This document shows positions 8,157 through 17,513 of a DNA stretch of 64,000 nt, one piece after another. Made by a program: the position numbers and the translations under genes. Where the stretch lies: positions 62,001 to 126,000 of the forward strand of contig NZ_CP091789.1 of the NCBI RefSeq assembly GCF_022024055.1, given 5' to 3'. The notes under the pieces were generated by a model, which was given only the letters and a program-made list of their open reading frames with translations, was not told the origin of the DNA and ran no database searches. Positions within the stretch are counted from its first letter, which is position 1. Each line of letters starts with the position of its first letter. The DNA is from Prevotella sp. E2-28. Its GTDB lineage: Bacteria; Bacteroidota; Bacteroidia; Bacteroidales; Bacteroidaceae.

Positions 8157-9290
8157 TTATCGCATTACTGACATTGCACTTGTCTTTGCTTGACTGGCCA
8201 CACCCTCGCCGAAGTTTCTCGTCGAGAAAGCCGTGTCGCCCTCTGGTATCATCCACGCTGCCAAGTCCGGCACGAGGTTCAGGCACTTCAAGGCCACCAA
8301 CGAAGCTACCAACAGATAACCCGCCGTCATGAAAGAGTTCTGCAAATACCCTGAGAATCCTCCGTCGAGTATCGCCTGCAGATTCTCATACTGTATGCTC
8401 AGCACAATGTCGAACAACAACAGCACATAGAACCCCACAAAATAGAGCATTGCACCGTAGAAATGCACGGTGAGATACCTCGTAATCCACTTCGCCCAGG
8501 CTCCCTCCCATTTCGGCAATAACGAAAAGGCCCATTGCAGCGGCCCGAAGATGGTCAGCATGCCCAACAAGATCTGCTGACAGAAGATAGTCCCCCACCA
8601 GCCAATGCGGAACACCACAAGCGACAGTAGCATGATTATCTTATCCAGTCCTATCATCAGCCCCGTATAGGTACTTTGCAGATAGAACTTACAGGCTTTC
8701 TTCTCCGAGTCCGTCAGCGTCTGGTAGCCCACATACTGCGTGATGTCCGAGACTCCGGCCTTCTGCATTCCGTCCACGGTCACCTTCGCTATCGCCATAT
8801 AGTGGTCGATGCTGTCCTGACGCTGTTTCAAAGGCTCATGCAGATTATCAAATTTCTGCTGTACCTGCGCCGCCTCTATCTCATAAAGGTCATGCGTATA
8901 GGAGCCGATACAGTTAGGAATATAGGCCAGCACGCCCAATACCGATGCCCCGCTGCCTCCATGAGGATACCACCAGAACATCACAATGGCAATGGCCAGT
9001 ACCCGTAGCACCTTCAAAACGTCGAACGGCTCGCCCTTCGTCATCATCTTATACGCCATGCCCGCCGCCATGATGATGGCAAACATCGCTCCCAGGGCCA
9101 TGCAACACTCCAGTATCCACCAGAACGGCCCGCTTGCTCCGATAAACGTTGCATCCGTCAGAAACTCGTTCGTCTGGAAGATGACATCGTCTATCTCCTC
9201 GTCGAACATGTCAATGCCTATATTGTTGACGATACTATCGACAACCTCCGGCATCGCGCCTGCCTGCAACATAATATTTGAAACTCCCAT
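8157..9290 (-). CDS. traJ: Conjugative transposon protein TraJ (VirB6-like polytopic membrane protein)
   Basis: 377 residues. A short N-terminal segment is followed by about seven hydrophobic helices, including WWILECCMALGAMFAIIMAAGMAY, VLRVLAIAIVMFWWYP, the FFCQ-type stretch WWGTIFCQQILLGMLTIFGPLQWAFSLLP, and WITRYLTVHFYGAMLYFVGFYVLLLFDIVL. Trp-rich motifs between helices and the C-terminal NLVPDLAAWMIPEGD match Bacteroidetes TraJ. It is probably the inner-membrane pore. It is the first gene after a 154-base gap that holds a hairpin and a promoter-like box, so the traJ-to-end part may have its own promoter. Confidence 0.88.
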   Translation of the reverse strand: MGVSNIMLQAGAMPEVVDSIVNNIGIDMFDEEIDDVIFQTNEFLTDATFIGASGPFWWILECCMALGAMFAIIMAAGMAYKMMTKGEPFDVLKVLRVLAIAIVMFWWYPHGGSGASVLGVLAYIPNCIGSYTHDLYEIEAAQVQQKFDNLHEPLKQRQDSIDHYMAIAKVTVDGMQKAGVSDITQYVGYQTLTDSEKKACKFYLQSTYTGLMIGLDKIIMLLSLVVFRIGWWGTIFCQQILLGMLTIFGPLQWAFSLLPKWEGAWAKWITRYLTVHFYGAMLYFVGFYVLLLFDIVLSIQYENLQAILDGGFSGYLQNSFMTAGYLLVASLVALKCLNLVPDLAAWMIPEGDTAFSTRNFGEGVASQAKTSAMSVMR

Positions 9291-9305
9291 TTCGCTTTTT
9301 TGCCG

Positions 9306-9313
9306 CGAAAGTA
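9306..9313 (-). promoter_or_regulatory. Putative promoter -7 box upstream of traJ
   Basis: Minus-strand TACTTTCG followed by CGGCAAAAAAG lies just upstream of the traJ ATG at 9290. It matches the Bacteroidetes consensus TAnnTTTG at seven of eight positions and is almost identical to the box before the OmpA-like gene at 35917-35924. Confidence 0.5.
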
Positions 9314-9390
9314 CTGCTAAATCCAGAAACAGTCAGTAACAAGAAATTTTGGTTCATGAATTAACACCTCAGAAAACAGAAATAGCAATT

Positions 9391-9444
9391 TTATAAACCA
9401 AACTTTTATAAAACGTACACCATTCTATAAAGTTTGGTTTATAA
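9391..9444. repeat. Large inverted repeat between two tra sub-blocks
   Basis: The arms 9391-9410 and 9426-9444 pair over about 19 bp with one bulge (TTATAAACCAAAC core), around a 15-base loop. The hairpin begins directly after the stop of the gene at 9445 on the minus strand. There is no clear U run after it, so it could be a terminator, a processing site that uncouples the two parts of the operon, or an operator. Confidence 0.6.
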
Positions 9445-10176
9445 CTACTCCCCTATCCCGCCACCAGCGGCCATGGCCACCTTCCAACGGCCATGAGCGG
9501 AACGGCAGATAGTCGTGATGTTAGCACGACGGGGTGCCTGGGTGGAGCTGGAGCTGTTCTTGACCTCTTTCAGCTTACGGAGATAGAGGATATACTCGCA
9601 GACCTCTGTATTCTTCAGGAGGATGTCCTTGTAGATGGCCAGGTACTGCTCCTTGCGCTTACCCTGTGGCATGTAGGCATCGCGCACAGCCTGAAGTCCA
9701 CAGTTGATGGCATTGTAACGCTCCAGCCAAGTGGTGTAGCTATGCGCCGAGCCGCCCTCCAGCGTGATACGCTCAATATTGCCCTTCAGAACGGAGAGCT
9801 TCGACTCTATCTTCCCCCGCTCCACCTGCCAGGCAATGTCTGTCAAGCCCGGTGTACGGTCGGCAATGTTCTTGGCTTCCACACGCATACGCTCCGTCAA
9901 GGCTGAATCGAGAGCTTCGGCATGGGGAACCTCCTGATAGAGCGTGAGGTTCATCTGACTGCGGAAGAACTGCTTGTTGGTCATCATGGCTCCGTTGCGG
10001 TAGTTCTTGTGCAGCACATCGTAATACCAGTCGGGTGTGAAACTGCCCGCACCTGTCTCACCGATAGTAAACTGGTTCATCACCGACTCATCATGATTAT
10101 AGGTCACTGACTGAGCCATCACAGAGAGCGGCAGCATCGCCGCCAATAACAAAACATGATAATATAATCTCTTCAT
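9445..10176 (-). CDS. Secreted tra-block protein (possibly DUF5045-like)
   Basis: 243 residues with a Sec signal peptide (LLLAAMLPLSVMAQ). The mature protein is mostly helical and charged, with a polar STQAPRRANITT linker near the C-terminus and a last motif CRSAHGRWKVAM. The same RW-containing C-terminal motif closes four other secreted proteins of this element (10198, 10913, 39171, 39887). Proteins of this position and size in Bacteroidetes conjugation loci are sometimes filed as DUF5045; I cannot confirm that. It is probably a periplasmic accessory of the secretion system. Confidence 0.65.
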   Translation of the reverse strand: MKRLYYHVLLLAAMLPLSVMAQSVTYNHDESVMNQFTIGETGAGSFTPDWYYDVLHKNYRNGAMMTNKQFFRSQMNLTLYQEVPHAEALDSALTERMRVEAKNIADRTPGLTDIAWQVERGKIESKLSVLKGNIERITLEGGSAHSYTTWLERYNAINCGLQAVRDAYMPQGKRKEQYLAIYKDILLKNTEVCEYILYLRKLKEVKNSSSSTQAPRRANITTICRSAHGRWKVAMAAGGGIGE

Positions 10177-10197
10177 ATCGGTAGCTAATAATTCACT

Positions 10198-10926
10198 TTA
10201 ATACCCGACTTCCTCCGCCACCCGTTTCCACCGCGAAAAGGCATCGTTGGCCATCTCACGGATGGTTTTCGACATATAGAGCGTCCGTTTGAAGTAGTTC
10301 AGGCGGATGGTGACGTAGCGCGAGACGACATAATAGGTGTGGTCGATGCAATGGCGGATGTTGTCAAGCGACTCATTGATCTGCCCCAACACCGTAAGCA
10401 GGCCCTCAGTCGTAATTTGTCGCGCACCAACAGCGTACTGCGCAAGTTCATAGAGGCTGTTCGTCAGCTCACGCCCGTCAACCAGCACCTGATTGACGGC
10501 ACGATCACAGGCATTGATGATGATGGTGTCAGACGAGACGATATTGCCTCGCAGAGTCAGCTGGGTAGTGAACCGCTCCAGTAAGTCCTTTAACTGCGTA
10601 ATACGGTCAGAGACATCATCGTAGGTGTTCTTGACGTTCAGTACCGTCACACCGCCATTGTAGATGACATCGATAATGTCGAAGCATTTGGTGTATTTGT
10701 CGAGCTTCACGTTCAGCGAGTCGTAATCCACATTGGCCTCACTGGAATACTGGTGCAGCAGTTCATTGGCCTGCTCCACACCGCTACGGGCCATCAATAC
10801 ACTGCGGATGCGCTTGTGGTCGTCTATCAGGGCTTCTACAGACAGGAAGTCGAAACTGTACTGTGCCCGCACCATCGTCGGCACGAGCATCAGCAACATC
10901 AGGAATATCTTTTCAATCTTCATCAT
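10198..10926 (-). CDS. Secreted helical protein of tra block (TraI/VirB5-like position)
   Basis: 242 residues with an N-terminal signal peptide (KIFLMLLMLVPTMVRAQ). The rest is helical, with no cysteine pair or enzyme motif. The C-terminus (MANDAFSRWKRVAEEVGY) resembles the ends of the two proteins encoded at 39171 and 39887. It overlaps the end of the 852-residue gene by 14 nt. The helical periplasmic character and position between the VirB4 gene and traJ resemble TraI/VirB5-type proteins, which act at the pilus tip or pore, but the assignment is tentative. Confidence 0.65.
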   Translation of the reverse strand: MMKIEKIFLMLLMLVPTMVRAQYSFDFLSVEALIDDHKRIRSVLMARSGVEQANELLHQYSSEANVDYDSLNVKLDKYTKCFDIIDVIYNGGVTVLNVKNTYDDVSDRITQLKDLLERFTTQLTLRGNIVSSDTIIINACDRAVNQVLVDGRELTNSLYELAQYAVGARQITTEGLLTVLGQINESLDNIRHCIDHTYYVVSRYVTIRLNYFKRTLYMSKTIREMANDAFSRWKRVAEEVGY

Positions 10927-13471
10927 CTTCTACGATATAATCACCACGGGCCACAGCAGAAGCGACATTACGCCAATGCCGGAAACTGCGGCCACCGATG
11001 CGGATGCGGTCTGTACCACTGAGAACGGTTATACCCAGCTGTTGCTTCAGGTAGTCGAGCATGGTCTCGCGGCTGCGCATGAACTTCTCAATGAGTATGA
11101 GTTGAGCATAGATTTTCGAGAGACGGTAGTCCACGTCACGCGCAATATTCAGACGGTCACACGTCCATAAGAGATGGATGGCATCTTCATCGCCCTCCGA
11201 CTCAGCCGGATTACTATAGGCGTAATTGGCTTCGACAGTACAACCTGGATGGTCATTCATGATTTCATGCAACCGCTGGTTTACCAAATCGGCTTTCTCT
11301 GCATCGCTCAACTCAGGATCCAGCTCCATCATATCCACAATCTGCGAACTGGAATAGTTGGCGGTCAGCGTCCAATGTACGGCAAGGATGGCACGGTGGT
11401 AACGGATGCCGAGGAAATGGCTCTCACCACGCTCCTTGGAGAGGTCAGCCTGAAACGTCACCTCACCACTGATATTCGGAACATTTCCATGACGAATGAA
11501 GCTCCAACCCTGCCATGAACCCGCATCCGTCCACATGATATTGTAAGCTGTCTCTATCTCGTGCATCACGGCAGGAATACGGTAGGTGCCATCGCGCTCA
11601 TCGGCAAAGTCATCTATTAACTCCCTCTTTGCATTCTGGTACTGGCTCAACTTCGACTGCGCATTGCTCAACTCTGCTTTCAATTGGTTAATCTTCGTGC
11701 GGTTGGCATTATACTGCGCCCGAAGGGATGCTGCTTCTTCAACACTCGCATGACTGATCTGTGCCAACAGGTCGTCATTCTCCACTTCAAGTGCATGAAT
11801 CTGTTCCTGCAGACGGGTTACCTCGCTACCCCATGTACTGATGCCCTCGTCCAACTCTGATGTGTCGGCACCGCCTGAGAGCGTTGTCTCCATAGCATAG
11901 CGCTTGGAATCTTCATCGAGGGCATGGCGCTGATTGCCGTTTTCCTTCCATGAGAAATTTCCTTCACCAAGTTTAGCCTGGTCGTGGCACTCCATGGTAA
12001 AGCTGACCGTTGAGCAGCCACGCATCCTTACCTCGTCAGCAGCCTGATAATAGTTCTTGCGATCCTTCCCGATTCGATAGACACGCCCCTCCTCGTTGTC
12101 GTTAAGCTCAGCAAGTTTTGCATTGAACTTCGCTTGCATGGCCTGTTCTGCATCATACTGCGAGTCAAAGGTTTCCTCGTACACTTCCTCATAGACATTC
12201 CAAGTCTTATACACATCAATATAATGTGCGTAGGAGAAGGCCGTCGTTCGACCTGACTTCGACTTATAGATACGCGAGGATGACATATAGTTATAGAAGG
12301 CATAGTGATACTTCGAATCACTGCTATTGAGTTCCTGGCACCGTGCACGGCTCCATCCTGCATAGCTCTCAGAGTTTCGCAAGGAGTTCTCGTAGTCGGC
12401 AGCAGTGTACTGATAGTTGGCATCTGACGTACCAACACGATACCACTCACCACCATACATGATGCTCTCACTGTCTGTAGGTGGAGCATAACTGCACACC
12501 TGCTCACTACCTGAATCACGCCAGTAGATATACCATCGCTGGGTATAATAGCGACCCTGCATCTCCTGAAGGTAGTCGCTGATATAAGAAGTTATGTTAT
12601 AGCCGTCAAGCGTAAAGAGGTTGGCCACACCAGTACTGTCCGTCGAGAGAATCTGCTGCATCACCAGATCCTTGATGTTCGAAGGATCAGAAAGCGTCTC
12701 ATACATATCCTTGAAGTCATGATAAAGCTGGAGTATTTCGCCGGGCCTTGAATGAAAGACACCCCCTACCCTGCTGGCATTCGTCCAGACACTATCAAGC
12801 ACGGCTCCACCACCAGAGACAATTGCTCCACCAGCTGTCATGAGTCCTTCCAAGTCCTCTTCCAGATCTTCCTTCGTCAAACCATCACCGAAGTCAGCCA
12901 GATGATCCCACACGGCAGCCCAGTCCACCTCACCAAGTTTGGTAAGGTCGAACAGTCCTTTCAGATTATCGTTGATGGCCAGGAAAGCGACGTCCTGAAA
13001 CGACACTTTCCCGTTGGCCACCACTGTCTCGAAGGTCATACAAAGCTGTTTCACCTGCTCACAGGTGCGAAATAAATATGGTCCCCAATAGATGGCCTTC
13101 TCTGGATTCCTGACGGCAAGCGCTGCCACATCAAGAATCTTTGGCATTATCTGAGCACTAACCATCGTATAGATACGCTTATAATAGAAGTTCTCCTCGG
13201 CATCACCAAAGAGTCCGGCATTCTGAAGAGCCTTCCTGTCGAGCCACTTCGAGGCAAAGATACCTGCTGTAGAAACCTCCGCATTGGTATAATGGTCGAG
13301 AATCTTCTGCACGTCCTCGTCGTTCATCATCTCTGTAGCTGTCTCTGCAGCATAAGCAGCAGTCATAGCAGCCGTGGTCTTCAGGTCGATATTAACACTG
13401 TACCATCCCCCTGCAAAGAGGGGGACGGTCAGCATCTGGAAGAATATAATGAAAAATGAAACCTTACGCAT
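10913..13471 (-). CDS. Large secreted coiled-coil protein of tra block
   Basis: 852 residues, not recognised. It starts with a signal peptide (SFFIIFFQMLTVPLFAGG). Residues about 20-330 are helical. A Tyr/Ser/Trp-rich, probably beta-structured part follows near 300-440. Near 545-625 there is a clear coiled coil (EVTRLQEQIHALEVENDDLLAQ onward). The end is again helical and closes with the shared motif SFRHWRNVASAVA. It overlaps the VirB4 gene end by 8 nt. It may be a large extracellular or periplasmic structural part, for example a pilus-associated or mating-pair adhesin, but no domain supports a specific role. Confidence 0.7.
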   Translation of the reverse strand: MRKVSFFIIFFQMLTVPLFAGGWYSVNIDLKTTAAMTAAYAAETATEMMNDEDVQKILDHYTNAEVSTAGIFASKWLDRKALQNAGLFGDAEENFYYKRIYTMVSAQIMPKILDVAALAVRNPEKAIYWGPYLFRTCEQVKQLCMTFETVVANGKVSFQDVAFLAINDNLKGLFDLTKLGEVDWAAVWDHLADFGDGLTKEDLEEDLEGLMTAGGAIVSGGGAVLDSVWTNASRVGGVFHSRPGEILQLYHDFKDMYETLSDPSNIKDLVMQQILSTDSTGVANLFTLDGYNITSYISDYLQEMQGRYYTQRWYIYWRDSGSEQVCSYAPPTDSESIMYGGEWYRVGTSDANYQYTAADYENSLRNSESYAGWSRARCQELNSSDSKYHYAFYNYMSSSRIYKSKSGRTTAFSYAHYIDVYKTWNVYEEVYEETFDSQYDAEQAMQAKFNAKLAELNDNEEGRVYRIGKDRKNYYQAADEVRMRGCSTVSFTMECHDQAKLGEGNFSWKENGNQRHALDEDSKRYAMETTLSGGADTSELDEGISTWGSEVTRLQEQIHALEVENDDLLAQISHASVEEAASLRAQYNANRTKINQLKAELSNAQSKLSQYQNAKRELIDDFADERDGTYRIPAVMHEIETAYNIMWTDAGSWQGWSFIRHGNVPNISGEVTFQADLSKERGESHFLGIRYHRAILAVHWTLTANYSSSQIVDMMELDPELSDAEKADLVNQRLHEIMNDHPGCTVEANYAYSNPAESEGDEDAIHLLWTCDRLNIARDVDYRLSKIYAQLILIEKFMRSRETMLDYLKQQLGITVLSGTDRIRIGGRSFRHWRNVASAVARGDYIVEDDED

Positions 13472-16385
13472 GTATCATCTGTTTTTTAGGTGGCAGGTTC
13501 AAAACCTTACCCTGTTTATTTACAAGTTGTGCAAACTCCAGCGACTTAACGATACCACTGCGTTCCCAATCACGCACAAAGGCCTCGATAGCCTGCTGAT
13601 GGTTACAATTCAGCTCTCGCCGATAGAGTTTCAAAGCCTCTTTCTCAGCCTTCTCCGTCGTATAGCTCATATAGCACTCTCGCGGTTCCTCGATGCCAAA
13701 GACATCACCCTCAGTGCCTCGTTTGATGAAGACCTCCTTGAACGGCGAACGGCCTACCTTGTTGTCAAGACGGTTAATCGTGAAGATCTTCTTGCAGTCG
13801 ATATCCGTCAGGGCCAGTGTGGCCTTGATGTCATCGAACTTATCCTTGAACTTGCTCTGGTCGAGCAGCATGAACACGTCGGAGTTGTTGATGATGGCCT
13901 CCTTGACGATAGGGGAAGAGGTGATATCCTGAATCTCCTGTGTCACAACACCCACCATTGCCCAATGCTTTCGGGCCGTCTTATACAGGTACTTGATGTA
14001 CTCTGCCATGACTGGGGTGGCGATGGCCTTCCATGCTTCCTCAATGACCAGGCACTTGCGCACCTTGTTCTTGATACGCATCTTCTGGGTGAACACGTCC
14101 ATGATGATGAGCACGATGATGGGGAACAGCACAGGGTCGTCCTTCACCTTGTCTATCTCAAAGACGATAAACTGCTCATCGAACAGCGAACCGTCCATGT
14201 CATTGTTCAGAGTATATTCCAGTGCACCGCCACGATAGAACGGCTTCAGGATAGCTGCAAAGTCATTGATCGGGAACTGGATGCTGTCCTCATGGATAAT
14301 CTGAGGAATACGCTGACGGGCAAACTCGTAATAGCTGTTGAACGACAGTTCCCGGACACGTAAGCTCTTGCGCTGCTGCTCACGCTTGGCAATCTCGCGC
14401 TCGATCTTTTCCAAGAACTTGCCCTCGACAATCTCAGGAGTCAGTCGCTGCAATTGGTTCCGGGCAGCATTCTTCTCTCCCTCCGTACTGGCTGCGTCAT
14501 CAACCACGGCCTGCAACTTCTCAGAGAGACGGCTGTTACGCTCATACTTCGCACGCTCTTCTTCCGTTACGTCGTAGGAGCCAGTGCCGTTGCGCGCCTG
14601 CAGCTCTTCCTCGTATTTCTCATACTCGCCATTGCTCTTGGCCGCAATCACCAGCGTCTGATGGAGTTCTTTCTTCTCTTCCTCGGAAAAACCCTCAAAA
14701 GGAGTAAAATACTCACGATAATACTCGATGATGGTTCGCTCGATGATATACTGCTCAATCTTCGTGGGCTGTTGACTGCCCTTGAAGATGAGAAATATCA
14801 GCGACATCAGGAAGTTCTTCTTCTCACCGAAGTTCTGGAGATACTCCGTCTCAGTTACCTTGAAGGGATTCATGGAGATGGGTTTTTCCTTGCTATAAGA
14901 GATATATGTTCCACCGAAATAGCTGCACAGTCCCTCATAACTGTCACCAGTATCGACAATTACCACATCGGTATTCTGCTCGTAATACTGACGCACGACT
15001 GTGTTCATGAAGAACGACTTACCACTACCAGAGGGGCCAAGGACAAAGAAATTCGAGTTGTTGGTGTACTTGATCTTTCCTTCCTTACCTGTGGTGTCTA
15101 TAGGCATCGGCACACCCTGACGGTCGGTATAGTAACACTTCACAGGCGTATCATCGCCATGCGTCTGACGCTCCTTGTACATCAGGCACAAGGCAGCATC
15201 CGAAAGCGTCAGGAAACGGTCGTAATCCTGACTGAGGCGATAGACATTGCCAGGGAACGAGGCCACGAAGAGTTCAAGCTGGTTATAGGCACGTTTCGAG
15301 ATATGGATGCCCTGACGGCTGAAGATATTCTCCAGATGGTTGGTCACCTTCTGCATATCTTTCTGGGCATCCATTGCCACAATGAGATTATAGTGGGCAT
15401 AGACGAGCTGTTTCCCTTCTCGTGCTATCACCTCCTGCACCTGCTTGATGTCCTCGACGGCCATCTGGTTTGATGGATTGGGAATGCTCGCATGACGGTT
15501 CTTCTTCTTGTCGAGCAATGCCAGCTCACGCTTCTGATTGGGCAGGAAGATGACCTGGTTATAGACAACCGTGTCCACATCGGGGATATGGTCTATCTCG
15601 CTCATCAGGTCAACGGGCATCACGGCATTGTTCACTGTCATATCGACGTAAGGACGCAGCACACCGGGCAGTCCGACGGAATCGACATCCAGCAGACTGT
15701 AGACCTTGCACTGGCGAGTGCCCATGTGAATGGCTTCGCTGTCCACCTTGAAGTTGGTCATCGAGAAATGGGCATCGCGGAAGTTCAGGGCAAAGAAGCG
15801 GTCGGCATACTCGCGGGCCTGCTGCACGTTCAGGAACTCGGCACTCTTGATGCCGCCATCGTGCAGTTGGTCGGCCACCTTGCGGATCTTGACCAGGAAG
15901 TCGCGCCACTTGCTGTTGTCATAGCTCAGCAACGCACTTTTCTTGCTTTCCTGCGTGATGACCAGATACGTGCATCCCTCAATATAGGGACGGCCATTGA
16001 AGAAGCGGAAATAGGCATTGGAGAGAAACTTGCCGCTATCGCTGACTTGAAGGGCGCGACCGTCGAAGCTCTTCCTCACAAACACGTCCTGCTTTTGCAG
16101 CGCATAGCCCTCGCCAAGCGTCTGGACTACCGCCGTCATCAGGTTCGTGAAGTCATAGTAACAGTCCGTGTCGGCACTGTACTTCTGTACGGGGTTCTCC
16201 ATCTTCAGGATGGCCGAATATTCGCCCGTCTTGGTGTACAGAACCCCTACCCCATCCACATCTTCTATCGAGAAATAAATGTCCTTGAACGTATTGGCAC
16301 GCTTGCCGCCGGTGCCAAAGGCATAGACGCTGACGGCCATTCCGGCAAGGAACAAAATAAAACCTAAGATTACTATTAATGTCAT
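13464..16385 (-). CDS. traG: TraG conjugation ATPase (VirB4 family)
   Basis: 973 residues. An N-terminal membrane helix (IVILGFILFLAGMAVSVYAF) is followed by the CagE/TrbE/VirB4 N-domain and an ATPase core: Walker A GPSGSGKS at about 448-455, Walker B-like KCLVIEEAWK near 780, and the conserved TQEIQD segment. A charged coiled-coil insertion (about 570-680) lies between Walker A and B, making it longer than the roughly 830-residue CTnDOT TraG. VirB4 proteins power pilus assembly and substrate export. It is followed by the 852-residue secreted protein (8-nt overlap) and preceded by traF. Confidence 0.92.
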   Translation of the reverse strand: MTLIVILGFILFLAGMAVSVYAFGTGGKRANTFKDIYFSIEDVDGVGVLYTKTGEYSAILKMENPVQKYSADTDCYYDFTNLMTAVVQTLGEGYALQKQDVFVRKSFDGRALQVSDSGKFLSNAYFRFFNGRPYIEGCTYLVITQESKKSALLSYDNSKWRDFLVKIRKVADQLHDGGIKSAEFLNVQQAREYADRFFALNFRDAHFSMTNFKVDSEAIHMGTRQCKVYSLLDVDSVGLPGVLRPYVDMTVNNAVMPVDLMSEIDHIPDVDTVVYNQVIFLPNQKRELALLDKKKNRHASIPNPSNQMAVEDIKQVQEVIAREGKQLVYAHYNLIVAMDAQKDMQKVTNHLENIFSRQGIHISKRAYNQLELFVASFPGNVYRLSQDYDRFLTLSDAALCLMYKERQTHGDDTPVKCYYTDRQGVPMPIDTTGKEGKIKYTNNSNFFVLGPSGSGKSFFMNTVVRQYYEQNTDVVIVDTGDSYEGLCSYFGGTYISYSKEKPISMNPFKVTETEYLQNFGEKKNFLMSLIFLIFKGSQQPTKIEQYIIERTIIEYYREYFTPFEGFSEEEKKELHQTLVIAAKSNGEYEKYEEELQARNGTGSYDVTEEERAKYERNSRLSEKLQAVVDDAASTEGEKNAARNQLQRLTPEIVEGKFLEKIEREIAKREQQRKSLRVRELSFNSYYEFARQRIPQIIHEDSIQFPINDFAAILKPFYRGGALEYTLNNDMDGSLFDEQFIVFEIDKVKDDPVLFPIIVLIIMDVFTQKMRIKNKVRKCLVIEEAWKAIATPVMAEYIKYLYKTARKHWAMVGVVTQEIQDITSSPIVKEAIINNSDVFMLLDQSKFKDKFDDIKATLALTDIDCKKIFTINRLDNKVGRSPFKEVFIKRGTEGDVFGIEEPRECYMSYTTEKAEKEALKLYRRELNCNHQQAIEAFVRDWERSGIVKSLEFAQLVNKQGKVLNLPPKKQMIHA

Positions 16386-16445
16386 TCTGTTATTCTCTGT
16401 TTATATTCCTCCTTTCACTCCGTGTCCATCTATGTCTGAGAGATA

Positions 16446-16739
16446 CTAAAACTCCCTCGTCCGACGCAGCACGAACACACCTTTCTCCTCATTCTTGGAG
16501 TGCAGACCCTTCCGTTGTTTCAGGAATGTCATCACACCGCCAAAGGCGAGGACAGCCGTACACATGATCAGGGCAGCGACGAAGCCGATGGCCACATAGC
16601 CGACGATGAACGCGACGATGGCACCGCCCGCCGTTCCCGCAGCCCAGTAGATGTAGCGTCCCTGAAAACCCAAGAATTCAAGAGGCCGCTGAAGCCCCTT
16701 GAAAACTTGGTAATCGAGATGTTCTGCACCAGTCATCAT
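16446..16739 (-). CDS. traF: Conjugative transposon protein TraF (DUF4133, VirB3-like)
   Basis: 97 residues. The opening YQVFKGLQRPLEFLGFQGRYIYW and two adjacent membrane helices (near 31-75) are diagnostic of Bacteroidetes TraF (DUF4133), a VirB3-like inner-membrane partner of VirB4. The start overlaps the stop of traE by 4 nt, and traG follows after 60 bases, the standard traE-F-G order. Confidence 0.92.
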   Translation of the reverse strand: MMTGAEHLDYQVFKGLQRPLEFLGFQGRYIYWAAGTAGGAIVAFIVGYVAIGFVAALIMCTAVLAFGGVMTFLKQRKGLHSKNEEKGVFVLRRTREF

Positions 16740-17137
16740 TCACCACCGATGCCGAAGAACAGAGGCAGAGCCTGGGCTGCTGCAATCAGGAAGATGCAAG
16801 CACCCACGAGCATCATGATGCTCTTCTTGACATCCTGCTCCTCGTTGTTCATCTTGATGTACACACTGATAGCACCCACTACGGCTACGACGCCAGCGAT
16901 GGCATAGCACAGCTTCACGGCCACAGGCACGTACTTCGCAATCTCCGTGGTCACGGTTCCAAGAGCCGTAGTACCGGCGGAATAATCGCCAGCAGAGTTC
17001 TGAGCGAACGTTACACTTACCATGCAGAGCATTGCCAGCACCATTCCAAAACGGGGTGACTTCACTGCTTTCTCACACATGCCGACGGCTCCATTCAGGA
17101 TGCCAGAAACGGCCTTACTAAACTTACTTTTCTTCAT
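16736..17137 (-). CDS. traE: Conjugative transposon protein TraE (DUF4134, pilin-like)
   Basis: 133 residues. The N-terminus is unusually long and basic before a hydrophobic signal-like segment (FGMVLAMLCMVSVTFAQ). Two membrane helices follow (VAVKLCYAIAGVVAVVGAISVYI and IMMLVGACIFLIAAAQALPLFF). This is the DUF4134/TraE family, similar to VirB2 pilins in topology. It probably forms the transfer pilus or channel subunit. It is paired with a second, shorter relative at 17186-17509. Confidence 0.9.
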   Translation of the reverse strand: MKKSKFSKAVSGILNGAVGMCEKAVKSPRFGMVLAMLCMVSVTFAQNSAGDYSAGTTALGTVTTEIAKYVPVAVKLCYAIAGVVAVVGAISVYIKMNNEEQDVKKSIMMLVGACIFLIAAAQALPLFFGIGGE

Positions 17138-17185
17138 TTTTGTGTTGGTTGATTAATTTAGTTTTTATGATAAAAAATGTATTGT

Positions 17186-17509
17186 CTAATCGAATGGGGA
17201 GAATCCCGAAGAGCCGAAGTGATAGCCGAAAAACGCTGGCAGCACAATCGTTGCGCCTATCAGGAACATCACGGCTCCAAGCATCATCAGCACGGCCTTG
17301 GTGAAACCGCCCTCGCCCGCCTGCAACTTGATATAGATGACTGTTGCATTGTAGATGGCCAGCAGAGCTGCAACGGCATAGAGCAAGCCTACGACATAGC
17401 CCATCGTCAGCACCACCTCGTCAGTCATCTCGGCGAGTGCCTGAGCCGTCAGCGAGTAGTTCGTACCGCCATTGCTGATTGTCACTAAGAACAACTTCGT
17501 CATGCCCAT
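17186..17509 (-). CDS. Second TraE-like (DUF4134-type) pilin-like protein
   Basis: 107 residues with the same two-helix layout as TraE: VVLTMGYVVGLLYAVAALLAIYNATVIYIKLQAGE, then AVLMMLGAVMFLIGATIVLPAFFGY. The spacing and the final LPxFFG match TraE, so I call it a diverged paralogue. It lacks the long basic N-terminus. It lies just upstream of traE and 4 nt downstream of the acidic 176-residue gene. It might be a minor pilin. Confidence 0.75.
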   Translation of the reverse strand: MGMTKLFLVTISNGGTNYSLTAQALAEMTDEVVLTMGYVVGLLYAVAALLAIYNATVIYIKLQAGEGGFTKAVLMMLGAVMFLIGATIVLPAFFGYHFGSSGFSPFD

Positions 17510-17513
17510 CGTC

